Shown here in pieces: positions 42,071 through 52,370 of a stretch of 64,000 nucleotides of DNA. The notes below the pieces were generated by a model. It made no database searches. It was not told the DNA's origin and saw only the letters and a program-made list of their open reading frames with translations. The DNA is from Closterium sp. NIES-65 (Eukaryota; Streptophyta; Zygnematophyceae; Desmidiales; Closteriaceae): contig CANXME010002543.1 in the NCBI GenBank assembly GCA_948144175.1, positions 1-64,000 on the forward strand. The letters are read 5' to 3'. Made by a program: the position numbers and the translations under genes. The stretch's first letter is position 1; every line of letters begins with the position of its first letter.

Positions 42071-43075
42071 CACGGTCATCGCACTCCCATTCGGCTTACA
42101 AGCCTGCTCAGCTTCTGGAATTTTGTGGGGAGGTTGTTCAACATGTGTTCTTCAGACCCTCAAACTTTCAGAGTTTTTGAAGCAGTTACCAAGGCATGAC
42201 AACATTTTTAGTTTCAAGACTTATGGCATCCCGGAAGTGTGTGTTATTCTTTTTTAGTACCACCCGAGTTCACCATTTCGGCTGCTGACTCGTCTACCGA
42301 GCTTTGATTGGTCTGAAATTCGGTCTGGCAGTCCTTTGCCCCGCTTTGCAGATGGTCACCACGTTTTAGAACGATCCAACATCTGAGCATTGCGTGACAG
42401 CTGCCGAAAGTCACTGTTCCGTAGTCATGGTGCACTGTTGGCAGCATTTCCCTTGCCACCCTTTCATTGTTGTCATGCCAATGGTGCAGGGACAGAGAAT
42501 GAGACAAGAAGTACAGGTGGTCAAGTGGGACTCTACAACCCTCTTTTTGAGAAGTGTGGTCTTCCTGGAACCAGCTTGCAAGAGGGTGCAAGTGGGTAGA
42601 CAAGCTGACTCATGGTTGGCTTGACTCACAATTGGTTGCCTTGAGTACAGCTCTGAACATCCATGTGTGGTTGGCTTTGCTGACCTAGCTAGGACGTTTC
42701 CCATCCTTCTCTAGCCTTTCTCCCCTAGGACTCAACCTTCTCTGAGTTCCCAGGATGATCCCAACCCCTTATGAGTCCCCTAGGCAATGTTGTACTTACC
42801 TCTTCCTTGCATCAATGAGAATACACGTTTTTCAGCCGAGCTTACTTTTTCGTTCACTGCGTAACGCATAAACCTCTGGTGAAATCAAGTAACACACCTT
42901 TGGAAAGCAGACATCTAGGGCTAACTGCTGTCCAAGTTTCAGCTTTATGTGTTATTGGAGCTGATCGTGACGGCGTTTTGAACAGAGGCGGTTTGAAGAC
43001 GTCAGATTCTGCTTAGGCGGTTTCATGGGCATCCGCGACCTCTAAGTGGACTCTTGACTATAACAAGTGGTATTA
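42071..43075 (+). repeat. 5' LTR of E, remainder
   Basis: It matches the E 3' LTR (48892-49728 and 55640-55795) along its length, ending CTTGACTATAACA. Joined to 29246-29269 the LTR is about 1.03 kb. Confidence 0.92.
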
Positions 43076-43077
43076 GA

Positions 43078-43089
43078 GATGTTCTACTC
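43078..43089 (+). promoter_or_regulatory. Primer-binding site of E, mutated
   Basis: TGGTATTAGAGA in the position of TGGTATCAGAGC, two bases after the LTR end. Two mismatches to the other families suggest decay. Confidence 0.7.
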
Positions 43090-43104
43090 TGTTCATGGGT
43101 GAAT

Positions 43105-45607
43105 ATGGAGGCTGAAGGTTCTGCTCCAGCTGGTCCCAGTGGCAGTGGTGGCGTGAGAGGCGCTGGGGAAGCGGGAAGTGGCGTTGCAGGCGGATCTGCA
43201 CCAATGGCTTCCGTTTCAGCATCAGCTAAGGATGATGTGAAGGCATTCAACCTGGAGAAGTTCTCTTAGGAGGATTGGGCATCATGGAGCTTCAGGATGG
43301 AGCTCCTCTTCAACCATTATGGGCTGCTTGAAGTAATGGATGGAGAATTGAAGAGGCTTGCGAGCGAAGGAGCGACCAAAGAATGTGATCGCCGGTCCAA
43401 GGATGGATTCTTCCTTCTCTCCCAATGCCTCTCATCCAACCAGCTGCACCACATCAAGCATCTCATCAAGGAAGTTGAGTGTGGTCCAAAGGCATGGAAG
43501 ATATTGAAGGATATCCATGCCCCCAGCAGCAAAGCTATGGTGGTGGTGCTCGAGCGACAACTCCATGCAGTGAAGATCAACGAGGGTGATGCTGTACAAG
43601 GAGCGTTCGATCAACGCAGGGACCTCTATGTGAAGCTCTTTGCTGCTGGTGTGGACTACCCTGAGAAAATCAAGTGCTACAAGGCTCTCTCCCTGCTGCT
43701 GGAGTCGTGGGGGCCCTTGGTGGTCAACCTTAATGGCATGAAGGATTCGTGGTCCCTTGAGTGGATTCGCGCGCAAGTTCTTCAAGAGGAGTTTCGGACG
43801 AAGGAGCTGACCGCCGCTGCCGGTGAAGGTGGAGGTTCAGCCTACGGCATGAAGGGCTTCAAGGGGCGTGGCAGCAAGAAAGGCAAGGCCAAGGAAGGCT
43901 CCGGAGGGGAGCAGCATTCGGGAGGGAAGCGTGGCAACAAGGGAGGCAAGCGGTGTGGCGGCAAGTATTGGTATTGCCATGTGGAAGGGCACCCATGGTT
44001 CAGGTGCCGCAAGTTACCTGACGGTTGGAGGTCTGGTCAGCCATCAATTGAGGGCTCCAATGGTGTTCATGGAGCTATGGGAGAAGGCATGGGCAGTGAG
44101 GAGGGCGATGGAGGTGCTGGCGGATACGGCGGCATGTTCTACCATGTAGGAGAGGCGTGCTCCGAGGACATGGTTGTGCCGGCCAGCAAGGTTGCTCTTC
44201 ACCGCTCCTCCCATTGGGTCATCGACACGGGAGCCTTCATGACCATGACCAACCGAGAGGATCTACTGGATGAAGTTAGGCCATCAAAGGCAGCCACCGT
44301 CGTTTCAGCCACCGGCCAAGTTGTACCCGTGCGTGGCGAGGGGAGAGCCATGTTCATGGGTGCGGATGGGAGGCTTGTGGGGCTGAAGCGTGTTCTCCTT
44401 GTTCCTGGATTGTGTGCCAACCTACTCTCTACCAAGGCCTTGAGTGAGGCAGGGATGAAGATGGAGATGTTGGGCACAAAGGTTTTCAAGGCAACTCTGG
44501 ATGGGCGCGTGTTGTGGGACCTCCGAGGCGGCAAGGACATGCACCGGTCCATGTGGGAGATACCGGTGCTGCCATGGAAGGAGGCGGCTGCGCGCTTGGC
44601 TGCAGGAGATGTGAGAGGAGGGCTTGTTAACCACATGGACAATGGAGGAGGTGGTGATGACAGTGATGATGGGCTCCTTGGGCATGGAGGGGCTGCGCTA
44701 CCAAGTGTAACTCCTAGCACGGGTGAGACGGATTGGCTCACCGCACACCGTCGCTTTGGCCACGTGGCGCTACCTCAGTTGCAGCAGCTACTTAAGGAGG
44801 AAAGATTCCAGGGGCTGAGGATAAAGGGGGAGCCCAAGGAGGTGGGATCTTGTGAGACTTGCTTGACCAGCAAGTTTTCACGATTTCCCTTCCATTCGGT
44901 GGAGGGGAAGTCGACTGACCCGGTGGAGCTCGTGCATGTGGATCTCGTGGGACCCATGAAGGTGAAGGAAGATGGTGGGGCCCTGTATTCCATGACCATG
45001 GTGGATGACAACACAAGGCTCACCTGGTCCTTTCCACTTGCAAAGAAAAGTGATGCTGCAAGGATCATCATTGAAGAGTGGCTGCCCATGGTGGAGCGAG
45101 GGAGCGGCAAGCGGGTGAAGGCGATTCGTAGCGACCGTGGTGGGGAGTTCTTGGGAGCAGAGTTCCGGAGCTGGCTGAAGCAGCACGGCATCAAGCAGCA
45201 GCTCACCACGGCCTACACTCCTCAATCCAATGGCGTGGCGGAGAGAGCGAACCGGACCATCATGGAGGGTGGGAGAACGATGTTGGTAGACTTGGGTCTA
45301 CCCTTACGATTCTGGCCCCTCGCTATTCGCCATGCCACCGTCATCAAGAACCGAGTATTGACTCATGTGGGAGGGCAGCATTGGGACCCTATGGAGAAGT
45401 GGAGAGGCAAGAAGCCCCTGGTGGATATGCTTCGAGTCTTCGGTTGCATGGGACTCGTGCACGTCCCTAAGGAGAAGCGTGACAAGCTTCAAGCGGCGGC
45501 GGTGTGGGCTGTTCATTTGGGACTTGTACAAGGGAGCAAGGGGTGGCTCATGTGGGACCCAAAAGCCAACACCATCTTCACCACCAGAGATGCCAAGTTC
45601 ATGGAGG
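43105..45607 (+). pseudogene. Gag-protease-integrase of E, first part of split gag-pol
   Basis: ATG 43105 begins MEAEGSAPAG. A TAG at 43267-43269 interrupts Gag in the FNLEKFS-EDWASW region; thereafter the frame is open to the solo LTR. The Gag CCHC knuckle has lost its first cysteine (KYWYCHVEGHPWFRC, with Tyr in place of Cys). Protease is VIDTGAFMTMT (about 44217-44250), the pre-integrase domain has AHRRFGHVALP and CETCLTSKF, and integrase has HVDLVGP, RSDRGGEFLG and NGVAERANRT. The frame runs into the solo LTR at 45608 after KFMEV. Overall Gag resembles families A and D. Confidence 0.9.
45603..45607 (+). repeat. Left target-site duplication of solo LTR A4 (GGAGG)
   Basis: GGAGG recurs at 46701-46705. 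Confidence 0.93.
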
Positions 45608-46700
45608 TGTTGGTATAAGGGCCTAATAAACTCAAGCTATTAAGACTTTATCACACTTAAAACCTCTCCTCGGCGTCACCTCCAAGGGTCCTTAGGTGCC
45701 TGGTACAAGACCAGCCCCTATCCTCGGGTCCGAGTTTGTAGAGAGAGGGATTAAGAGGGACTTAGTCAAAACAGCAAGAGTACCTTGAACGTCGCGCAGC
45801 GTATCGTGCAGACCGTAGATCGGATTAAGCTGAGAATTTACTATATCGAAGCTCACTCTAAGAGCTTTAAAATAAGCCAAGTTGCCTCGCGAAAAGTTCT
45901 GCCATTACGAAGTTATGGCTCGGACAGCGTTAGCCTAGCGTTGGAGTGCTAGCGTACTAGCGTTGACTCGGGTAGCATTCCGCCGTCGCACCACGTAGAA
46001 ACGAAATTCCAGGAAGGGAGGAATTCGCTTGAATCAATTTCACTATATCCAGGTACAAACAGAGAAAGAATAAATAGTTCTAGCTAGCAAGGAACTTGGA
46101 AATAAACCTGGGAACAACCGGGGATGATCCCAAATAATTCCAAGGAACAGAACCAACCTGGCTGGACAGAACAGCAGGTGGTAGGTTGGTAAACAACCTC
46201 TGGTTCTGTTTTTCCAACCTGGGAAAACAACAACCAGGTTCAGGTCCTAAAAACAGAACCTGTTTTGTCTTTGCCCAACCAGCCAAATGCTGGTTCCGCT
46301 GGTTTCCCCTGGCCCTGTAGCATGCAGATACAGACAAACAACATCCAACCTTCACCTAAATTGTACCCCTATAGTGCCAGCCCTGCTACACTATAGTCAA
46401 CCAAACAAAACAGTACAATTTCGAGTTGGATAAAACTGAATCCGCGCAATCAGATAAGCCGAACCGCAAAGCTTCCATCTTGGGTTCCTTTGCGAGCTCG
46501 TCCTTTCTGCTTGTACTGTTCATAGCGCGTACAATGTTATGACGAGGCGCACATTGTGCGAGTACCTGCAAATGCTTCAAGCGAAAATTGCGAAAGCAAA
46601 CAAACACACGAACATACCATTCACACGCAAATGCATTCGCACACGCATACTCGTACAAACAGACAGCAGGATGTCGTGCAATGTGAATTTGCACCCAACA
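45608..46700 (-). mobile_element. Solo family A LTR (A4) inside E pol
   Basis: A complete 1093-bp LTR in minus orientation, with no internal sequence and perfect GGAGG flanks. A solo LTR normally arises by recombination between the two LTRs of a full element. Insert plus duplication is 1098 bases, a multiple of three, so E resumes in the same numerical frame. Confidence 0.95.
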
Positions 46701-46705
46701 GGAGG
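46701..46705 (+). repeat. Right target-site duplication of A4 (GGAGG)
   Basis: Pairs with 45603-45607. Confidence 0.93.
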
Positions 46706-48810
46706 GGCTCATGTTCAAGGAGTGGTTGGAGCGAGGGAGGAGCAAGGTCACCATTCCGCTCGGAATAGAGGTGGGAACGAATGACCCATTCCTCATTCCC
46801 ATCGAGTTGTCTTCATCTTTAGAGGTAACGGAGGTGTCACATGACTTGGGAGGTGCTGAAGGGGAGGCAGCGGAGGTGGAGGGAGTGATGCAACAAGAGG
46901 CGGCCCCTGTAGCTGAGAGAGGTGCTGCTGGGGAGGAGGTGCAGCAGCCTACACCATCCCCTTCACTTCCACCAAGGCGGACAACCCAAGGGAAGCGTGG
47001 TGCTGTCCGCGGTGGAGCAAAGGAGGGTGCAGCCAAGGAGAGGCCCAAGTGAGCTGCTCACCCAAGGGATTTCCTCAAGTATGAAAGGCTTGGGGGTCCC
47101 AAGGCAATGCTGGTCCAGGAGGAGGAAGATGATGAGGAAAAGGGAGCCGAGGGAGAGATGGAGCAGATTTGTTGCTTCGGTGTCAACTTACCTCATGAAC
47201 CGGCTTCAATGGAGGAAGCACTTGCTGGAGATGATCGAGAGGCTTGGTTGGCTTCAAGGGAGGATGAGTTTCTGAGCCTCATGGAGAATGGAACATGGAC
47301 CCTCACTGATCTGCCCCCGGGAAGAAAGGCATTGGATTGCACGTGGATATTACGTGTGAAGACCGATGCGGAGAGGAAGTTGGAGAGGCGCAAAACAAGA
47401 CTTGTGATCAAGGGCTTCCAGCAGAGGGAGGGGGTTGACTTTAAGGAGGTGTTTGCTCCTGTTGCCAAGGCTCCCACGCTCCGGGTGTTGCTAGCAGCCG
47501 CTGCCGTTTGTGGTTGGAAGGTGGAGCAAATGGATGTGAAGACGGCTTTCCTCTATGGCGTGGTAGATGAGGAGATTTACATGAAGCAGCCAGAGGGGTA
47601 CGACGATGGGAGCGGACGTGTTTGCAGGCTCAACAAGGCCATCTATGGCCTTAAACAAGCTCCAAGGTGCTGGTATGCAAGGCTGATGGAGGCGTTGGAG
47701 GCTCTTGGCTTCAAAGTCAGCGGGTGCGACGAGAGTCTCTTTATGACCGAGGGGGAGGAGGAGAAGGTGTTTCACCTTGTCTACGTTGATGGCATTCTCC
47801 TCTTCTCTCCATCCCTGGAGAGGATCAAGGAGGTGCAAGGGAAGCTGAAGGAGACCTTTCAATGCAAGGCCCTTGGATCAGTGGGGTATTACCTTGGTCT
47901 TCACGTGGAGCGGGACGAGGTGAAGGGATGGTTGAGGCTTCACCAACACAAGTACCTTGCAGCCATGGGGAAGAGGTATGGGCTGGAGGAAGGGAGGAGT
48001 GTGAAGACTCCTCTGCCCTCAGGGTCTCAGCTACACCTTGATGAAGAGGAGGGTGAGATGTTGGAGCCCGAGTTGCAGCGTCGGTTCTAGTTAATGGTGG
48101 GGAGTTTGATGTATGCTTCGTTCAACACTCGCCCTGATATTTCATTCGCGGTTTCGCAGCTGGCTCGTGTGGTGTCTAGGCCCCTTCAAGAGCACCTCGA
48201 TGCAGCAAAGAGGCTGGTGAGGTACTGCATGGCAACCTCAAAGGTGGGGATGCAATATTCAGTGCATGGGCAGCTAAAGCAAAAGGGAGTGGAGGAGGTG
48301 AGCTTGAAGACTGGTACACCTGCAAGGCGTGGACACTTGTACCTCTCGTGCTTCACCGATGCTACCTGGGCAAGTGACATCAGTGATGCAACATCCCATG
48401 GTGGCTATGTATGCTGTGTTGTAGGGAGTCCAGTGAGCTGGAAGTCTAAGAAGCAAGGGGAGATAGCCCACTCGTCAACGAAGAGCGAGTACATGGCGTT
48501 GTTTAATGGGGTGAAGGAGGTGGTTTGGATGAGGAGGTTGCTTGAGGAGTTGGGGCAGGAGCAAGAGGGTCCCACACCTGTGTTTTGTGACAGCCAAGGA
48601 GCAATTGCAATGGCTCGCAATGCTGTGCTCCATGGGCTGAACAAGCACATGCATATTAAATGGCATTGGGTGAGGAAGGAGGTGAAGAAGGGCACGGTCT
48701 CCTTGCACTACATCAACACTACCAAGCAACCTGCAGTTTTTTTTACAAAACGGCTTGCAGAGCAACAGCATTGGACGTGCGCCACCTGGTGTGGCATATC
48801 CTTCAACTAA
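46706..48810 (+). pseudogene. Integrase C-terminus, reverse transcriptase and RNase H of E
   Basis: It continues from KFME across the solo LTR into LMFKEWLERG. Two in-frame stops occur: TGA at 47050-47052 in the integrase-RT linker and TAG at 48088-48090, where CAG would be expected, just before MVGSLMYASFNTRPDISF. Reverse transcriptase reads from about 47200 with WILRVKTD, AIYGLKQAPRCWY and the catalytic box. The box is YVDG instead of YVDD (about 47779-47790), so one catalytic aspartate is lost. RNase H has CFTDATWASDISD, KSEYMALFNGVKE and FCDSQGAIAMARN, and the frame ends CGISFN with TAA at 48808-48810. Confidence 0.9.
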
Positions 48811-48853
48811 GGGAGGCAGCTTCAGGGAGGAGCTAAGGGATGAATGAGAGCAC

Positions 48854-48867
48854 GATGAGGGGGAGTT
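48854..48867 (+). promoter_or_regulatory. Polypurine tract of E
   Basis: GATGAGGGGGAGTT directly before the 3' LTR start TGTTGTGCC. Confidence 0.8.
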
Positions 48868-49728
48868 TGTTGTGCCAACACATTATAGTGGCACAGTCAT
48901 CGCACTCCCATTCGGCCTACAAGCCTGCTCAGCTTCTGGAATTTTGTGGGGAGGTTTTTCAACATGTTTCATTTAAACCCTCAAAGTTTCAGAGTTTTTG
49001 AAGCAGTTACCAAGGCATGACAACATTTTAAGTTTCAAGACTTATGGCATCCCGGAAGTGTGTGTTACTCTTTTTTGGTACCACCCGAGTTCACCATTTC
49101 GGCTGCTGACTCATCTACCAAGCTCCGATTGGTCTGAAATTCGGTCTGGCAGTCCTTTGCCCCGCTTTGCAGGTGGTCACCACGTTTCAGAACGATCCAA
49201 CATCCGAGAATTGCGTGACAGCTGCCGAAATTCACTGTTCCGGAGTCATGGTGCACTGTTGGCAGCATTTCCCTTGCTACCCTTTCATTGTTGTCATGCC
49301 AATGGTGCAGGGACAGAGAATGAGACAAGTACAGGTGGTCAAGTGGGACTCTACAACCCTCTTTTTGAGAAGTGTGGTCTTCCTGGAACCAGCTTGCAAG
49401 AGGGTGCAAGTGGGAAGACAAGCTGACTCATGGTTGGCTTGACTCACAATTGGTTGCCTTGACTACAGCTCTGAACATCCATGTGTGGTTGGCTTTGCTG
49501 ACCTAGCTAGGACGTTTCCCATCCTTCTCTAGCCTTTCTCCCCTAGGACTCAAGTTTCTCTGAGTTCCCAGGATGATCCCAACCCCTTATGAGTCCCCTA
49601 GGCAATGTTGTACTGACCTCTTCCTTGCATCAATGAGAATACACGTTTTTTCAGCCGAGCTTACTTTTTCGTTCACTGCGTAGCGCATACACCTCTGGTG
49701 AAATCAAGCAATACACCTTTGGAAAGCA
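48868..49728 (+). repeat. 3' LTR of E, first part
   Basis: It contains the empty target site for D (AGTGG at 48887-48891) and is itself cut at 49728 by A3. It ends in AAGCA, the A3 target duplication. The last part is at 55640-55795. Confidence 0.93.
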
Positions 49729-50821
49729 TGTAGGGTGCAAATTCACATTGCACGACATCTTGCCGTCTGTTTGTACGAGTATGCGCGTGCGAATGCATTT
49801 GCGTGTGAATGGTATGTTCGTGTGTTTGTTTGCTTTCGCAATTTTCGCTTGAAGCATTTGCAGGTACTCGCACAATGTGCGCTTCGGCATAACATTGTAC
49901 GCGCTATGAACAGTACAAGCAGAAAGGACGAGCTCGCAAAGGAACCCAAGATGGAAACTTTGCGGTTCGGCTTACTTGATTGCGCAGATTCAGTTCTATC
50001 CATCTCGAAATTGTACTGTTTTGTTTGGTTGACTATAGTGTAGCAGGGCAGGCACTATAGGGGTACAATTTAGGTGAAGGTTGGATGTTGTTTGTCTGTA
50101 TCTGCATGCTACAGGGCCAGGGGAAACCAGCGGAACCAGCATTTGGCTGGTTGGGCAAAGACAAAACAGGTTCTGTTTTTAGGACCTGAACCTGGTTGTT
50201 GTTTTCCCAGGTTGGAGAAACAGAACCAGAGGTTTTTCACCAACCTACCACCTGCTATTTTGTCCAGCCAGGTTGGTTCTGTTGCTTGGAATTATCTGGG
50301 ATCATCCCTGGTTGTTCCCAGGTTGATTCCCAAGGTCCTTGCTAGCTAGAGCTATTTATTCCTTCTCTGTTTGTACCTGAACATAGTAAAATTGATTCAA
50401 GCGAATTCCTCCCTTCCTGGAATTTCGTTTCTACGCGGTGCGATGGCGGAATGCTACCCGAGTCAACGCTAGTACGCTAGCACTCCAACGCTAGGCTAAC
50501 GCTGTCCGAGCCATAACTTCGTAATGGCAGAACTTTTCGCGAGGCAACTTAGCTTATTTTAAAGCTCTTAGAGTGAGCTTCGATATAGTATATTCTCAGC
50601 TTAATCCGATCTACGGTCTATACGATACGCTGCGCGACGTTCAAGGTACTCTTGCTGTTTTGACTAAGTCCCTCTTGATCCCTCTCTCTACAAACTCGGA
50701 CCCGAGGATAGGGGCTGGTCTTGTACCAGGCACCCAAGGACCCTTGGAGGTGACCCCGAGGAGAGGTTTTAAGTTTGATAAAGTCTTAATAGCTTGAGTT
50801 TATTAGGCCCTTACACCAACA
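49729..50821 (+). repeat. 5' LTR of A3
   Basis: 1093 bp, ending TTACACCAACA. CTATTTATTCC near 50350 is a possible TATA-like element. Confidence 0.95.
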
Positions 50822-50824
50822 AGC

Positions 50825-50836
50825 TGGTATCAGAGC
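50825..50836 (+). promoter_or_regulatory. Primer-binding site of A3
   Basis: TGGTATCAGAGC, an exact match to the initiator tRNA-Met type site. Confidence 0.92.
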
Positions 50837-50867
50837 TGCGTTATAGTGATCCTCGTTATAGGTAGCT

Positions 50868-52370
50868 ATGGCGGGGAACACCTCGGCGGTAGCTGGTGAA
50901 TCTTCAGCCCAAGATCGTAGCGGCCGCCATGATTCTTGTGTTTCTGCGCCAAGGGGAGCGCGAACAAGCCAGGGCTCGCTGATCAAGGAGGTGCTGAAAA
51001 ACTTCACCGTCGAGAAGTTCAATGGTGAGGGCTATGATGATTGGGTCTGGAAAATGCAACTTTATTTCCGTCAGATCGGATTGCTGAAACTAATGATTGG
51101 GGAGGAGCCTAGACCGAGTGACCCCGCCTTTCAGGAAGATTGGGACGAGCGCGCCTCGGCTGGCTACTACTTGATGTCGCAGAGTTTGGAGCTGAACCAG
51201 CGTCACCACGTCATGCACCTGCTGCCGGAGGTTGAGTGCGGTCCGAAGGCGTGGACCGTGTTGAAGGAGCTGCACGCCCCTACCTCCGTCGCTGCGACGC
51301 TCATGATGGAGAGGGAGCTGTCCGCGTTGCGCCTAAGCGAGGGAGAGCCGGTACAACCCATCCTGGACAAGATGCGTGATCTCTACGCGAAGCTGGCGGT
51401 TGCGGGAATCACCTACCCGAAGCAGACCAAGTGCCTGAAGATGCTCTCGCTGCTGCCCGAATCGTGGCTTCAATTCACGAGCGGATTGAGCCTGCCGCAG
51501 AACCAGAGCTTGTGGACGCTCGAGTGGGTGCGGACGAAGATTCTGGAGGAGGACTTCCGTCGCCGCCAACTGAGGGGTGGAGACGACGGCAGCAGCGGCT
51601 ACGGGATGCAAGGGAGCCGACGTGGCAAAGGACGTGGCTTTGGTGGTGCTGGACGCGGTGCAAAGAAAGACGACGACTCCAACGACCAACAAGGAGGTAC
51701 CGGTTGGGGTCGCGGTGCGAAATCTGGACGTGGGGGCAAGTCGGGTGCTGGTGGCAAAATGAAAGGGAGTTGCTGGTATTGTAAGAAGGAAGGGCACCCC
51801 TGGTTTTTGTGCTATAAGAAACCCGATGGATGGACCCCCCAGAATCGTCACCAGGATGGCGGCGCGCGGAGGAACCAGAAAAACGGCGCCAACATGGTCG
51901 CTGATTCGTCCGACAACAACCCGAAGGGCAACGGTGGTGCGGAAAAGAAGAAGGAGCGCACCGCGGGCCAATTCTTCCATGTGGGAGACAAGGGGGAGCA
52001 AGGAGACGCATCTGCTAAGGCTGGAGCAGAGCTGCACCCCCTAGACTATTGGGTGTTGGACACAGGCGCTGCTTGGACAATGACGCCGCGCAAGGACCTG
52101 CAGGACGACGTACGCGCTGCACCGATTAATGAGGTGTGCTCTGCCTCTGGACACATGTTGAAGGTGGCTGGTGCGGGACCAGCTGCGTTTAAGGGAGCGG
52201 ATGGCAAGCCGGTGGTGCTGCACGATGTTCTCCTCGTCCCCGACCTGAAGGCCAACCTTATCTCCCTCCGTAAGCTTGGCAAGGCTGGGGTGAACACCAA
52301 CACGGATGGGGCTCGCACTTATAAAGGGAAGCTGGGCAATCGGGTGGTTTGGGATCTGCTGAGAGCAAGG
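50868..52370 (+). pseudogene. Gag-protease of A3, fused out of frame by deletion
   Basis: ATG 50868 (MAGNTSAVAGES) opens a frame without stops for about 500 codons. It carries the Gag domain (FNGEGYDDWVWKMQLYFRQIG, ECGPKAWTVLKELHAPTS), an Arg/Gly-rich segment, the CCHC knuckle CWYCKKEGHPWFLC (about 51771-51812) and protease LDTGAAWTMT (about 52056). At about 52356-52370 it jumps into sequence normally lying after integrase, out of frame, and stops at 52422-52424. Gag and protease could still be made from this frame. Confidence 0.9.

Noticed and set aside
42071..43075. Short open frames in the E LTR (for example 42244-42603 minus)
   Set aside because: They recur in both E LTRs only because the LTRs are copies; they run antisense and show no domain.
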